Part shown: in pieces, positions 9,003 to 17,967 of the stretch | How positions within the stretch are numbered: position 1 is the first letter of the stretch | How the letters are laid out: the number at the start of each line of letters is the position of its first letter | NCBI GenBank assembly: GCA_938011245.1 | Contig: CALLUJ010000018.1 | Location: 1 to 40,996 of the forward strand | DNA length: 40,996 bases | Reading direction: 5' to 3' | Source: an uncultured Aquimarina sp. | GTDB lineage: Bacteria; Bacteroidota; Bacteroidia; Flavobacteriales; Flavobacteriaceae | The notes under the pieces: model-generated | Seen by the model: the letters and a program-made list of their open reading frames with translations, nothing else | Told to the model about the DNA's origin: nothing | The model's database searches: none | Position numbers and translations under genes: made by a program

Positions 9003-10628
9003 TTATTTAGGAGTATTTGATATACTTACCTCCTGAGATACGTCCCAGTTAGCTCGAATATTAACAGGCTTTTCAAAATAGATAATACGTTCGGGTTGTA
9101 TTTTTTTTAGATAATTACCCGTGTCCCATTTATTATTACCGTTTTGATCTTCGATAACTCTAATACTATATTTCCCAGGAGAAATACTTTTAAAATTAGC
9201 AGTGTTAGAAGAAGAACTTAGTATTTTGAAATCTTCAATTTTATCGGCGTTGATAAGTTGTATGATTAAATTGCTAGGTGAAACACGGTTGGTAATATCT
9301 ATTTTTAATGTTCCGTAAGCACTGCTTTCGAGAGTTTTTATAGTATAAGCAATAGTATCTTTAACCGTATTCCCCTCAAAATCGGAAATAGCGTCTGGTA
9401 AAATTAGCAAATCGTAAACATTGTTTTCTTGAGCGGTAAAATCAATTTTAAATTCATTTTTCAACACTTCTTTTTGAATTGTGAAAGCTATAGTAAGAGT
9501 GTCTTTATCGGTTATTTGGATTAGTTTTTCATTAAGATTTTCAATAGGAGTATCTGCAGAAAGATATACAGTTTCGCCAATTTTTAAGGTGTTTGCAGGT
9601 TGCAATTTTATCTTTAAAGAGTCTTTGTATTGATCTTTATATCTGGCAACTAAGGTATCAATAACTTGTCCATTAGTAGCTTTAAAAACAATAGAGTCTT
9701 GGTTAAAAAATGGCTTAACCCAATAGTCGAGAGTATCTTTTTCGGGATTTTTAAATAATTTAGTTTTAAATTGAATGCTATCGGGAAAAGTACCTAAAAC
9801 ATCAATATTATATTCGGTTAACTCCCCAAAATACCCTATTTGAAAGTGGTGTTTAGAAATTTGCTTAGCACGAGTAAATTTAAAATCAGGAACTTCTTTA
9901 AAAACACTTAATTGCGCAACACTATCTTGCGGAATAGAAATAGATGTTTCATAAAAACCAACTTGATCAATATTAGGATCAAATTTATAATTACTGTTTT
10001 TGTCTTGAAGAGCAATTAATTTATATTTCCCAGCTTTTAAATTACTAAATTGAAAAGTAGTAGAATCTAGTGTACTAGAAATATACCTAGGAAGTGTGTT
10101 ATAAATAATAGAATCTGTTGAAGTTTCATTTTCTTCGTATAGAAAAACAGAAGTATTAGGCTCTAATTTTTGTTTAAAGGCATCTTTTACTTCACCTTTA
10201 AAATTTAGAGAATCTAGTACGTTGCCCGTAGAAAAAACATACTGAAAAAAACTTAAAGGATTTTTTTCGTTGTAATCAACAATACTCTTCCCAAAGTTAA
10301 TAGCATAAGTAGTATTAGGCAATAGAGTATCTAAAAGTTTTATTTTTATGCTTTTGCTAGCAAACCCTAAAGGTTTAATAATAGGTTTGTTTTTCATTGG
10401 AGGAGAAATCAAAATTTGCTGATCGGGCTTATCTATAGTAATAAGTTCGTCAAATGTTAATTGAATTTCGTTAGTGCTAAAATTGGTGGATTTGTTAGGA
10501 GGAGATGTACGGAGTAATTGAGGTGGTGTTTCGTCCTTTGGACCACCCGTAATACTACCTCTTTTAGCACAATTAAAAAGAATGAAACATACAGATAGGG
10601 TAAAACCAAAATATTTAAAACTACTCAT
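9003..10628 (-). CDS. Ig-like (SbsA/Big_5-type) lipoprotein
   Basis: The 541-residue protein has a lipoprotein signal ending ILFNC (C20). Next comes the segment SITGGPKDETPPQLL, which I recognise as widely shared among Bacteroidetes Ig-like lipoproteins, and a bacterial Ig-like domain at about 34-135 (NEIQLTFDELI, TYAINFGKSIVDYN). The rest is beta-rich. Two similar modules are visible, each 'GKY..' followed by an acidic loop: DKNSNYKFD at 209-217 and DQNGNNKWD at 494-502. These resemble DxNxNxKxD calcium-binding loops in prealbumin-like repeats. Envelope or surface location is expected; molecular function is unknown. It follows the comF-like gene by 36 bp on the same strand. Confidence 0.85.
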   Translation of the reverse strand: MSSFKYFGFTLSVCFILFNCAKRGSITGGPKDETPPQLLRTSPPNKSTNFSTNEIQLTFDELITIDKPDQQILISPPMKNKPIIKPLGFASKSIKIKLLDTLLPNTTYAINFGKSIVDYNEKNPLSFFQYVFSTGNVLDSLNFKGEVKDAFKQKLEPNTSVFLYEENETSTDSIIYNTLPRYISSTLDSTTFQFSNLKAGKYKLIALQDKNSNYKFDPNIDQVGFYETSISIPQDSVAQLSVFKEVPDFKFTRAKQISKHHFQIGYFGELTEYNIDVLGTFPDSIQFKTKLFKNPEKDTLDYWVKPFFNQDSIVFKATNGQVIDTLVARYKDQYKDSLKIKLQPANTLKIGETVYLSADTPIENLNEKLIQITDKDTLTIAFTIQKEVLKNEFKIDFTAQENNVYDLLILPDAISDFEGNTVKDTIAYTIKTLESSAYGTLKIDITNRVSPSNLIIQLINADKIEDFKILSSSSNTANFKSISPGKYSIRVIEDQNGNNKWDTGNYLKKIQPERIIYFEKPVNIRANWDVSQEVSISNTPK

Positions 10629-10664
10629 GTTACTTTTTTAACAAAGAAACGAAAACTTATAAAA

Positions 10665-11357
10665 TTATATACTGTCGCCAAGAGCTAAAGCAATAGAGGC
10701 AATACTAATTTTACAATTAGTATGCTTTAAATAACTAACACAAGCCCTCATTGTGGCACCTGTGGTTATAATATCATCTACTAATAAGATATGTTTATTG
10801 TTTAAAACACTCTTATTAGAAATATAAATACTATTTACAATATTGGTAAATCGTTCTTTCCGATTTAAGAAAACCTGAGATTTTTGATATCGCGATTTTA
10901 ATAAAATATCATCATGGTAAGAAGCATTCAAATTTATAGCCAAAGTTTTAGCATAAAACGCTACTTGATTATACCCTCTTTTTCGTAATCTACTTTTATG
11001 AATGGGCATAGGAATAACTAAATCTATAGCTTCAAAAGAAGAGTTGTTCTTTAACAATCTAGCATGCCAATGGCCTAATACTTCTCCTAGTTTTTGATGT
11101 CCTTTATATTTTAAATTATGTAACAATTCTTGAACCTCAGTTTGTTTTTCAAAGTTTAATAAACTTGAAAAATGAGCAACTACAGATTCCTTTCCAAAAA
11201 ATTGTTGGAGTAATTGGGGTGTAAAAAGCGTAGCATCTAATACAGGAAGTTCATTTCTGCAAGCGGTACAAATTAGGGATTCGTTTGTCGTTAATAAATT
11301 AACACAAGCAGAACATCTTTTAGGAAATAAGAAATCTAAAATGGGAATATTTCTCAA
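10665..11357 (-). CDS. ComF-family phosphoribosyltransferase-like protein
   Basis: The 230-residue protein has the ComF layout: an N-terminal four-cysteine zinc site (CSAC at about 16-19 and CTAC at about 31-34), then a type I phosphoribosyltransferase domain with the PRPP-binding loop HILLVDDIITTGATM near residues 190-205. The intermediate KSRLRKRGYNQ motif is also typical. Family members such as ComF/GntX are linked with DNA uptake and use of external DNA, though their reaction is not settled. The gene precedes the Ig-like lipoprotein gene and no other competence gene lies nearby. The start gives a methionine directly before the hydrophobic RNIPILDFLFP stretch, as is usual in the family. 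Confidence 0.9.
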   Translation of the reverse strand: MRNIPILDFLFPKRCSACVNLLTTNESLICTACRNELPVLDATLFTPQLLQQFFGKESVVAHFSSLLNFEKQTEVQELLHNLKYKGHQKLGEVLGHWHARLLKNNSSFEAIDLVIPMPIHKSRLRKRGYNQVAFYAKTLAINLNASYHDDILLKSRYQKSQVFLNRKERFTNIVNSIYISNKSVLNNKHILLVDDIITTGATMRACVSYLKHTNCKISIASIALALGDSI

Positions 11358-11494
11358 ATTAATTTACAACATGTTTTGTATGTTAATGTACATATTTTTA
11401 ATAATAACGGTATGCTTTTTGTTTTAATTTATTTAGGCAAACAAAAAATAGTTGAGTTTGTTTTAATGCAGTAATAAATTTAAAGATTACACTT

Positions 11495-12043
11495 ATGAAA
11501 CTTTTCCAATTAATACCAATTACTTTTATATGGATATTTACTTCGTGTGCTTTACATATACCCGTAAAAACGGATTACGATACCAAAGCAACATTCGATT
11601 CCTACACTTCTTTTGGGTTTTATAAACCAGGAATTGATGCCGTAGAAATAAATGATTTAGATAAAAAACGAATTCTTAGAGCTCTCGATCAAACATTACA
11701 ACAAAAAGGGTTTACAAAATCTGAAACTCCGGATTTGCTTGTAAATATAAAAACAGAAGCCGAAAAAAATATAAATGTATATCAAAATGCTGGATTTGGT
11801 TATGGCTTTGGATGGGGCTGGTACAACCCATATTGGTGGGGAGGCTTTAATAATGTTGCAAGCACTTATCAAACTGTAGACGGAATATTATATATCGATT
11901 TAATTGATGCTAAAACAAAAGAGCTTGTGTGGTATGGTACAGGGCGAGCAGCATTAGTAGACGGTCCAGAAGCCAAAGAAGCAAGGGTGCAAGCTATAGT
12001 TTCTGCTATTTTAGCTAAATACCCTCCTGGAATACAAAAATAA
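11495..12043 (+). CDS. DUF4136 lipoprotein
   Basis: The 182-residue protein has a lipoprotein signal ending IFTSC (C18). It continues with VKTDYDTKATFDSYTSFGFY, the typical opening of DUF4136. A Gly/Trp/Tyr-rich patch (GFGYGFGWGWYNPYWWGG) lies near residues 100-117, followed by TVDGILYIDLIDAKTKELVW, also typical. The protein is expected in the envelope; the biochemical role of the family is unknown. It stands 138 bp from the divergent comF-like gene. No exact TAnnTTTG element was found in that gap. Confidence 0.88.
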   Translation: MKLFQLIPITFIWIFTSCALHIPVKTDYDTKATFDSYTSFGFYKPGIDAVEINDLDKKRILRALDQTLQQKGFTKSETPDLLVNIKTEAEKNINVYQNAGFGYGFGWGWYNPYWWGGFNNVASTYQTVDGILYIDLIDAKTKELVWYGTGRAALVDGPEAKEARVQAIVSAILAKYPPGIQK

Positions 12044-12099
12044 CGTATCAAATAATTGTTGTAATTTCATAGCTATTAATATACAATCGCAACAAAACA

Positions 12100-12684
12100 T
12101 TGAGAAAAATACTTTTTGTACTAGGGATAAGTTTATTGGTTTTTTGTGCTTATTTTTATTTCCAAAAAAATAAGCACAAAACTACGTTTTCAAATTCTGG
12201 AGCAATACAAGAAGCATTACATAATGTGAGTAAACTAATAGTAACCGAAGGTCATTTTTCGGATATTATAACTTATAAGGACGCTAAAGAAATTTACTTA
12301 AGTTGGTTTAGAGCTGAAAAAAAAGCGGTAGTTTTAGTAAATGCTAAAGCTACTGTAAGCTATAATTTACGCCAGTTAGAGTTTGTTTCAGATTCTAAAA
12401 CAAAGACTCTTTTTATAAAATATATTCCCGATCCAGAATTGCAAATTTACCCTAAGTTGGAGTATTACGATATACAATCTGATTTTCTAAACGAATTTAA
12501 TGCCGAAGATTATAATAAAATTAGTGAAACAGTAGATGCTAGGTTAAAGAAGCAAATTGCCCAGTCTTCTTTACTAACTAATGCACAAAATAGACTAATA
12601 TCGGAAATTTATAGCACGCTTAATAACCAAGGTATAGCATGGAAGGTAGTTTACCAACCCTCGAAGACACTATTGAAGGACTAA
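12100..12684 (+). CDS. DUF4230 protein with N-terminal membrane anchor
   Basis: The 194-residue protein has one membrane segment (about 4-20, ILFVLGISLLVFCAYFYF) and then a soluble domain. The domain has features of DUF4230: an early LIVTEGHFSDIITYKDA segment, a middle beta segment TLFIKYIPDPELQIYP and a C-terminal helix. The start codon is TTG at 12100; there is no ATG in frame upstream that fits, and the next in-frame starts would remove the anchor. Function is unknown. It follows the DUF4136 gene by 56 bp and ends before a hairpin shared with convergent accC. Confidence 0.8.
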   Translation: MRKILFVLGISLLVFCAYFYFQKNKHKTTFSNSGAIQEALHNVSKLIVTEGHFSDIITYKDAKEIYLSWFRAEKKAVVLVNAKATVSYNLRQLEFVSDSKTKTLFIKYIPDPELQIYPKLEYYDIQSDFLNEFNAEDYNKISETVDARLKKQIAQSSLLTNAQNRLISEIYSTLNNQGIAWKVVYQPSKTLLKD

Positions 12685-12706
12685 ATGTTGAACCGTCCAA
12701 TAAAAA

Positions 12707-12738
12707 AAATGCTAATCTCAATTAAAAAATTAGCATTT
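12707..12738. terminator. Bidirectional hairpin between DUF4230 gene and accC
   Basis: A perfect 10-bp inverted repeat, AAATGCTAAT at 12707-12716 and ATTAGCATTT at 12729-12738, encloses a 12-nt loop in the gap between two convergent genes. The stem is AT-rich and the run of A before the left arm gives T residues on the minus-strand transcript (accC). It is likely to end transcription from one or both sides. Confidence 0.65.
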
Positions 12739-12761
12739 ATAATATTAAAAAGTTTTAAAAC

Positions 12762-14102
12762 TTATTTTTGAATTTCAAAGTCTTCCATAAACTTTGTAGT
12801 ATAATTACCTGATACATAATCGGGATGATCCATTAGTTGTCTATGAAAAGGAATCGTAGTTTTAATTCCTTCAATTATAAATTCATCTAAGGCACGTTTC
12901 ATTTTATTAATAGCCTCTTCACGTGTTTGCGCAGTGGTGATTAATTTAGCAATCATAGAGTCGTAATTAGGAGGAATTGTATAGCCGCTATATACATGAG
13001 TATCTATGCGTACACCATGACCTCCAGGAGTGTGTAAATTGGTTATTTTTCCAGGCGAAGGTCTAAATCCATGGAAAGGGTCTTCCGCATTTATACGGCA
13101 TTCTATGGAGTGCAATTCTGGAAAGTAATTTCTGCCCGAAATTGGAATTCCTGCAGCAACAGAAATTTGTTCTCGAATTAAATCATAATTTACCACCTCT
13201 TCGGTAATAGGATGTTCTACTTGAATACGAGTATTCATTTCCATAAAGTAAAAATTACGGTGTTTATCCACTAAAAACTCTACAGTACCGGCTCCTTCAT
13301 ATTTAATAAACTCTGCAGCTTTAACGGCTGCTTGTCCCATAGCTTCCCGTAACTCATCTGTCATAAATGGAGATGGAGTTTCTTCGGTTAACTTTTGATG
13401 TCTACGCTGTACAGAGCAATCTCTCTCCGATAGATGACAGGCTTTACCGTTACTATCTCCAACAACTTGAATTTCAATATGACGAGGCTCTTCAATTAGC
13501 TTTTCCATATACATTCCGTCGTTTCCAAAACAGGCTTTTGCTTCTTGCCTAGCATCGTCCCATGCTTTACGTAAATCTTCAGCAGTCCAAACAGCACGCA
13601 TTCCTTTACCTCCACCACCAGCAGTAGCTTTAAGCATTACAGGGTAGCCCACTTCTAAAGCTAACTTTTCGGTTTCTTCAAATGTTTCTAAGATTCCTTC
13701 AGAACCAGGGACAGTAGGTACTCCTGCTTCAATCATAGTTGCTTTAGCAGAAGCTTTATCTCCCATACGATCTATCATTCCTGCACTAGCACCAATAAAT
13801 TTGATTTCGTGTTCTTCACAGATTTTAGAAAACTTAGCATTTTCCGATAAAAAACCGTAACCCGGGTGTATGGCATCTGCGTTAGTAATTTCTGCAGCAG
13901 CAATAATATTTGACATTTTTAAATAAGACTCACTACTTGGTGCAGGACCAATACAAACAGCTTCATCTGCAAAACGCACATGAAGACTTTCGGCATCTGC
14001 GGTAGAATATACGGCTACCGTTTTAATACCCATTTCTTTACAGGTGCGGATAATGCGCAACGCAATTTCTCCACGGTTGGCTATAAGTACTTTCTTAAAC
14101 AT
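12762..14102 (-). CDS. accC: Acetyl-CoA carboxylase, biotin carboxylase subunit
   Basis: The 446-residue protein is a full-length biotin carboxylase (usual size about 450). It opens [18 protein letters not shown], then has the ATP-grasp glycine-rich loop [12 protein letters not shown], the HIEIQVVGD and [15 protein letters not shown] segments, [15 protein letters not shown], and the C-terminal RINAEDP and FRPSPGKI. It carboxylates the biotin on AccB with ATP and bicarbonate, the first step of malonyl-CoA formation for fatty acid synthesis. It lies 95 bp after accB on the same strand. The accA and accD genes are not in the window. A small 7-bp hairpin sits in the accB-accC spacer. Confidence 0.98.
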   Translation of the reverse strand: MFKKVLIANRGEIALRIIRTCKEMGIKTVAVYSTADAESLHVRFADEAVCIGPAPSSESYLKMSNIIAAAEITNADAIHPGYGFLSENAKFSKICEEHEIKFIGASAGMIDRMGDKASAKATMIEAGVPTVPGSEGILETFEETEKLALEVGYPVMLKATAGGGGKGMRAVWTAEDLRKAWDDARQEAKACFGNDGMYMEKLIEEPRHIEIQVVGDSNGKACHLSERDCSVQRRHQKLTEETPSPFMTDELREAMGQAAVKAAEFIKYEGAGTVEFLVDKHRNFYFMEMNTRIQVEHPITEEVVNYDLIREQISVAAGIPISGRNYFPELHSIECRINAEDPFHGFRPSPGKITNLHTPGGHGVRIDTHVYSGYTIPPNYDSMIAKLITTAQTREEAINKMKRALDEFIIEGIKTTIPFHRQLMDHPDYVSGNYTTKFMEDFEIQK

Positions 14103-14146
14103 AATTTTTGTTTTCTTGAACAGTTGAAAAACATGTTCCTATTAAA

Positions 14147-14165
14147 CTCATGTATTTAACATGAG
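14147..14165 (-). other. Small inverted repeat in accB-accC spacer
   Basis: CTCATGT (14147-14153) and ACATGAG (14159-14165) form a perfect 7-bp stem around a 5-nt loop in the 95-bp spacer between accB and accC. No T tract follows it on the minus strand, so it is unlikely to be a strong terminator. It could be an RNA-processing or stability site, or chance. Confidence 0.35.
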
Positions 14166-14197
14166 GCAATTACATACAAGTTAATTTTTTCAACGCT

Positions 14198-14692
14198 TTA
14201 TGAAGGGTCTACTAAAAATAGTGGTTGATCAAACTCTACAGGAGAAGAATCATCTACTAGTATCTTTACTATTTTTCCAGAAATTTCACTTTCAATTTCG
14301 TTAAAAAGTTTCATAGCTTCAACAACGCAAAGTACACTACCTTCATTTATAGAATCTCCAACTTCAACAAAATTTGATTTGTCTGGAGATGGTTTTCTAT
14401 AGAAAGTTCCAATAATAGGGGATTTTATTGTAATGTAATTAGTATTTTCATCTGTAGTAGAAACAGAAGTTTCTGCTTTTAATTCAGGAATTACTTCTGT
14501 TTGTACGGGTGTTGTTACAGGCGCTTGTGCTGCTACAGGTACAGAAGAAGGTAATTGCTGAATAATAGTTGTTTCTTTGTCTTCAGATCCTGTTCGAATG
14601 GTGATTTTAACATCATCCATCTCTAATTTTACTTCGCTTGCACCAGATTTGGCTACAAACTTGATTAGATTTTGAATTTCTTTTAAATCCAT
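14198..14692 (-). CDS. accB: Biotin carboxyl carrier protein of acetyl-CoA carboxylase
   Basis: The 164-residue protein has the AccB arrangement. An N-terminal helical region (MDLKEIQNLIKFVAKSGASE) is followed by a Pro/Ala/Thr-rich linker (about 45-80) and a C-terminal biotinyl domain. The acceptor lysine is K128 in VEAMKLFNEIES. Many bacteria have EAMKMMN at this place; EAMKLFN is common in this phylum, as far as I recall. It carries carboxybiotin between AccC and the AccAD carboxyltransferase in the cytoplasm. It starts 11 bp after fabH, so fabH-accB-accC form one operon that joins malonyl-CoA supply with the initiating condensation. Confidence 0.97.
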   Translation of the reverse strand: MDLKEIQNLIKFVAKSGASEVKLEMDDVKITIRTGSEDKETTIIQQLPSSVPVAAQAPVTTPVQTEVIPELKAETSVSTTDENTNYITIKSPIIGTFYRKPSPDKSNFVEVGDSINEGSVLCVVEAMKLFNEIESEISGKIVKILVDDSSPVEFDQPLFLVDPS

Positions 14693-14703
14693 AGTAAGTT
14701 TTG

Positions 14704-15720
14704 TTAGTTATTCTTATTTGTTGGGGTGTTATACGCCCACTTTAAGTAGATTGACCCCCAAGTAAACCCACCCCCAAATGAGGCAAATACTAGAGTGTCT
14801 CCTTTTTTGAACTTTTGTTCAAAATCGAAAAGAACTAAAGGGATTGTTGCAGAAGTAGTGTTTCCGTATTTTTCAATATTGATTAATACTTTGCTTTCAT
14901 CTTTAAGTCCCATGCGTTTCGCAGTGGCATCAATAATGCGTTTATTTGCTTGATGTGCTACTAGCCAGTCTATGTTGTTGTTATTTAAATTGTTACGTTT
15001 CATTATACTTTCGCAAGCACTTGCCATGCTAGATACAGCATACTTAAATACGGTTTTACCGTCTTGTTTAATATAATGTTGTTTATTATTAATAGTATCG
15101 TGTGTGGCTGGATTTAGAGAACCTCCAGCTTCAATTCGCAGAAAATTCCTACCTACTCCGTCGCTTCTTAAATATTCGTCTTGTAGGCCTAAACCTTCTT
15201 CATTAGGTTCAAATAAAGCTCCTCCAGCTCCATCTCCAAAAATAATACAAGTAGTACGATCGGTATAATCTACTATGGACGACATTTTATCGGCACCTAT
15301 TACGATTACTTTTTTATACCTTCCAGATTGAATATAACTTGCGGCAGTGGACATACCGTAAAGGAAGCTAGAGCATGCCGCAGCAAGGTCGTATCCAAAA
15401 GCGTTAACAGCTCCAATTTCTGAAGCTACGTAGGCAGCTGTAGCAGCTACAGACATATCTGGTGTAGCTGTAGCTACAATAATCATATCTATTTCTTTAG
15501 GATCTAAATTTCTTTTAGAAAGGATATCTTTTGCAACCTCTATAGCCATATAGGAAGTTGCTTTATTGTTGTCTTTAAGAATGCGACGTTCTTTGATACC
15601 TGTTCGAGTAGTAATCCACTCATCGTTAGTATCTACTAAACTTTCTAATTCCTTGTTAGTAAGTTTGTAGTCGGGCAAATATGCTCCAACAGCTGTAATG
15701 GCCGCTGTAATTTTACTCAT
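14704..15720 (-). CDS. fabH: Beta-ketoacyl-ACP synthase III
   Basis: The 338-residue protein has the full KAS III catalytic set: C116 in DLAAACSSFLYG, H256 in AHQANKRI and N287 in EKYGNTTSA. The N-terminus ITAVGAYLPDYKLTN and the TNDEWITTRTGI segment are typical. It condenses an acyl-CoA primer with malonyl-ACP to begin fatty acid synthesis. It is first in the fabH-accB-accC operon. In many bacteria plsX lies between rpmF and fabH; here plsX is missing and a strong hairpin separates rpmF from fabH. No exact -7 element was found in the 120 bp between the ATG and that hairpin. Confidence 0.97.
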   Translation of the reverse strand: MSKITAAITAVGAYLPDYKLTNKELESLVDTNDEWITTRTGIKERRILKDNNKATSYMAIEVAKDILSKRNLDPKEIDMIIVATATPDMSVAATAAYVASEIGAVNAFGYDLAAACSSFLYGMSTAASYIQSGRYKKVIVIGADKMSSIVDYTDRTTCIIFGDGAGGALFEPNEEGLGLQDEYLRSDGVGRNFLRIEAGGSLNPATHDTINNKQHYIKQDGKTVFKYAVSSMASACESIMKRNNLNNNNIDWLVAHQANKRIIDATAKRMGLKDESKVLINIEKYGNTTSATIPLVLFDFEQKFKKGDTLVFASFGGGFTWGSIYLKWAYNTPTNKNN

Positions 15721-15840
15721 ACCTATAGGTTAAATATCTGCTTTTTAGAACAAAACACATAATAATGAAATGAAATAGCTCTTTTTTTAACAAATTTGAT
15801 GCAAATTAAGTCGATTTTGACACATATTCAACAAAAAACA

Positions 15841-15870
15841 AAAAAAACGCTCAATTTTGAGCGTTTTTTT
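15841..15870. terminator. Intrinsic terminator downstream of rpmF
   Basis: A 14-bp perfect stem with a 2-nt (in practice 4-nt) loop has arms 15841-15854 and 15857-15870. The core is ACGCTCAA / TTGAGCGT, flanked by seven A and seven T. On the minus strand the GC-containing stem is followed by T7, a classical terminator that ends the DUF177-rpmF transcript before fabH. Confidence 0.88.
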
Positions 15871-15971
15871 ATGATGTTATGCGTGCCTAGCAAATAATGC
15901 TAAGTGTAGGGATTTATGTTTTAAAATAATAAATATATTACTATTGAAAAAACTATAGTATTCCACAGAAA

Positions 15972-16169
15972 TTATGCTTCTGCTTCTACAGAATTATCGA
16001 TTAATATATTACCACGGTAATATAATTTACCTTCGCTCCAATGAGCTCTATGATACAAATGTGCTTCACCAGTTGTAGCATCAGTTCCTATTTGAGGAGC
16101 TACTGCTTTGTAATGTGTTCTTCTCTTATCTCTTCTGGTTTTCGAGATTTTTCTCTTAGGATGTGCCAT
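15972..16169 (-). CDS. rpmF: 50S ribosomal protein L32
   Basis: The 65-residue basic protein starts [20 protein letters not shown], the hallmark of bacterial L32. It lacks the CxxC-type zinc cysteines found in some L32 proteins, so it is a Zn-independent form. It is part of the large ribosomal subunit near the peptidyl transferase region. It lies 8 bp after the DUF177 gene, the common yceD-rpmF pair, and 101 bp before a strong terminator. Confidence 0.97.
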   Translation of the reverse strand: MAHPKRKISKTRRDKRRTHYKAVAPQIGTDATTGEAHLYHRAHWSEGKLYYRGNILIDNSVEAEA

Positions 16170-16177
16170 AACTAACT

Positions 16178-16720
16178 TTATTTATCTTTAAGTAGATTCT
16201 TTAATTTATTCCATCGAGGATCAATAATATCCTCTCCTTCATTATGTTCTTTTTTCTCTCTAGGCGCTAAAGATTCTAAACGATCTAATATATCGGACTT
16301 TAATGTACCATCTTCTACACCAGGGTGTACTTTTTTAGAGGGTATAGATAACACAATACACTCATATATGTATTGTGCTATATTAATTTCATACTCTCCA
16401 TGAGGTAGAATTAATAACTCTTCGTTCTCGTCATTATAAATGTCACCAAACTTAACAATGATTTGTAAGGTGTTATTTACCGACAAATCAAAAGCTTCTG
16501 TTGTAACATCGCAGTCAACATTTACTTGCCCTTCAATAAAAAAATCTAACTCGAAATGAGTTCCTTTTTTATTGAAATTTAAAATAGCTAGAATGCTAGA
16601 ACTATTAAATTCTTCAAAGTCAAATAACGCTAAAAAATCATTACTGATTTTATATTCAAATCGATGATTTCCTTGTTTTAATCCAACAAAGGGAATTGTA
16701 TAATCTTTCAATGCTTTCAT
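16178..16720 (-). CDS. DUF177 (YceD-type) protein
   Basis: The 180-residue acidic protein is identified as DUF177 by its middle segment INVDCDVT-like ([16 protein letters not shown]), its C-terminal [11 protein letters not shown] tail, and its position directly before rpmF. Homologues (YceD; in plants, relatives linked with 23S rRNA accumulation) are tied to ribosome biogenesis. The two genes are 8 bp apart and share a promoter with TATCTTTG at 16762-16755. The usual DUF177 Cys motif is reduced to one visible cysteine in VDCDV plus one in YECIV. Confidence 0.85.
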   Translation of the reverse strand: MKALKDYTIPFVGLKQGNHRFEYKISNDFLALFDFEEFNSSSILAILNFNKKGTHFELDFFIEGQVNVDCDVTTEAFDLSVNNTLQIIVKFGDIYNDENEELLILPHGEYEINIAQYIYECIVLSIPSKKVHPGVEDGTLKSDILDRLESLAPREKKEHNEGEDIIDPRWNKLKNLLKDK

Positions 16721-16754
16721 ATACTAATCAATTTGATTGCCAATAAGGCGGGTG

Positions 16755-16762
16755 CAAAGATA
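16755..16762 (-). promoter_or_regulatory. -7 promoter element for DUF177-rpmF
   Basis: The minus strand reads TATCTTTG followed by GC, an exact TAnnTTTG match, 35-42 bp before the DUF177 start. No TTG was found at the expected -33 distance. Confidence 0.55.
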
Positions 16763-16814
16763 ATTATTTTTTTGAAGTAATTATTTAATTACAAACATTT
16801 TTTTGTTAATAAAT

Positions 16815-17873
16815 TTATCCTTCTTGTGGTCTTTTTTTAATCTGTTTCTTTAAAGGGTTTTTGGTAATCTCTGTATGCATTTTCCTGTTTTTAAAAATAT
16901 CAAGAGCTCTAAAAACAGCTTCGGAAAACGAATTGGCATCGGCTATTCCTTTGCCCGCAATTTCAAATGCGGTTCCATGATCGGGCGAAGTACGGATTTT
17001 ATCTAAACCTGCAGTATAATTTACTCCTTGTCCAAAAGATAAGGTTTTAAAAGGAATTAACCCTTGATCGTGATAAGTTGCTACTACGGCATCGAAATTT
17101 TTGTAATTATCGGAACCAAAAAAACTATCGGCGGCGTAAGGGCCAAAAACTAATTTGCCTGCATTTTTTATTTTTTCTATTGTAGGACGTAATATCTCGT
17201 CGTCTTCTTTGCCAATAACACCATTATCACCAGTATGAGGGTTGATTCCTAATATGGCTATTTTAGGTTTAGAAATTCCAAAATCTTTAATAAGGGAATT
17301 ATGTATTGTACTAATTTTTTCACTAATAACACCAGGAGTTAAGTGTTTTACCACGGACGATAAAGCAACATGGTCTGTAAGTAAGCCTATTTTTAGATTA
17401 TCGGTAACCATAAACATTAGACTGTCACCTTCTAATTCCTGATTTAAATAATCGGTATGTCCAGGGAATTTAAAATTTTCCGATTGAATGGCGTTTTTAT
17501 GAATTGGTGCCGTAACAAGTAGGTCAATAGTGTCATCTTTTAAAGCTGTAACGGCACTTTCTAAAGATTTTATCGCGTAACCTCCAATTTTAGGGTCTTC
17601 TTTTCCATAATTAATTTCGACAGTTTCTTCCCAACAGTTTATTACATTAAGCTTTCCATTTGAAATTTGGTCTAAAGATTTAATGGGTTGAATTAAAGTT
17701 TTTAGCTTCAAATTTTTTTTAAAAAATTGTAATAAGCGCGAATTTGCAAAAACAATAGGAGTACAAAAATCGAACATTCTATTGTCCGAAAATGTTTTTA
17801 GAATAACTTCAGGACCAATTCCATTGAGGTCTCCAATAGAAATTCCAACACGTATTTTAGGGCTTTGACTCAT
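16815..17873 (-). CDS. pdxA: 4-hydroxythreonine-4-phosphate dehydrogenase
   Basis: The 352-residue protein has the PdxA signatures: ISIGDLNGIGPEVILKTF at the N-terminus, LVTAPIHKNAIQ, FPGHTDYLNQEL (metal-binding His), LLTDHVALSSV, INPHTGDNGVIG, VATYHDQGLIPFK and TSPDHGTAFEIAGKG. It oxidises 4-phosphohydroxy-threonine in the DXP-dependent pathway to pyridoxal phosphate. The length is slightly above the usual ~330, with a basic C-terminal tail (KNPLKKQIKKRPQEG). It is divergent from ribE, so two vitamin genes share a ~94-bp control region. Confidence 0.97.
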   Translation of the reverse strand: MSQSPKIRVGISIGDLNGIGPEVILKTFSDNRMFDFCTPIVFANSRLLQFFKKNLKLKTLIQPIKSLDQISNGKLNVINCWEETVEINYGKEDPKIGGYAIKSLESAVTALKDDTIDLLVTAPIHKNAIQSENFKFPGHTDYLNQELEGDSLMFMVTDNLKIGLLTDHVALSSVVKHLTPGVISEKISTIHNSLIKDFGISKPKIAILGINPHTGDNGVIGKEDDEILRPTIEKIKNAGKLVFGPYAADSFFGSDNYKNFDAVVATYHDQGLIPFKTLSFGQGVNYTAGLDKIRTSPDHGTAFEIAGKGIADANSFSEAVFRALDIFKNRKMHTEITKNPLKKQIKKRPQEG

Positions 17874-17914
17874 TATTAAGTAATATATGCAGATAGCTTT
17901 GCTGTTAAATAATG

Positions 17915-17922
17915 TAACTTTG
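17915..17922 (+). promoter_or_regulatory. -7 promoter element for ribE
   Basis: TAACTTTG followed by C matches TAnnTTTG, 46 bp before the chosen ribE start. It lies inside the longer in-frame extension that begins at 17887, which supports the downstream start at 17968. Confidence 0.55.
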
Positions 17923-17967
17923 CGAAGGCATCAATTAATATGCGAATTTAACAAAATACCATCGCTT

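Noticed and set aside
11370-11400. Partial symmetry ACATGT...ACATAC...GTACAT between comF-like and DUF4136 genes
   Set aside because: The symmetry is broken and AT-rich; no consistent centre could be found, so an operator is not claimed.
17887-17967. Longer ribE start at 17887
   Set aside because: The extra 27 residues do not belong to the family, MFTGIVE at 17968 is the conserved N-terminus, and a TAACTTTG promoter element lies inside the extension.
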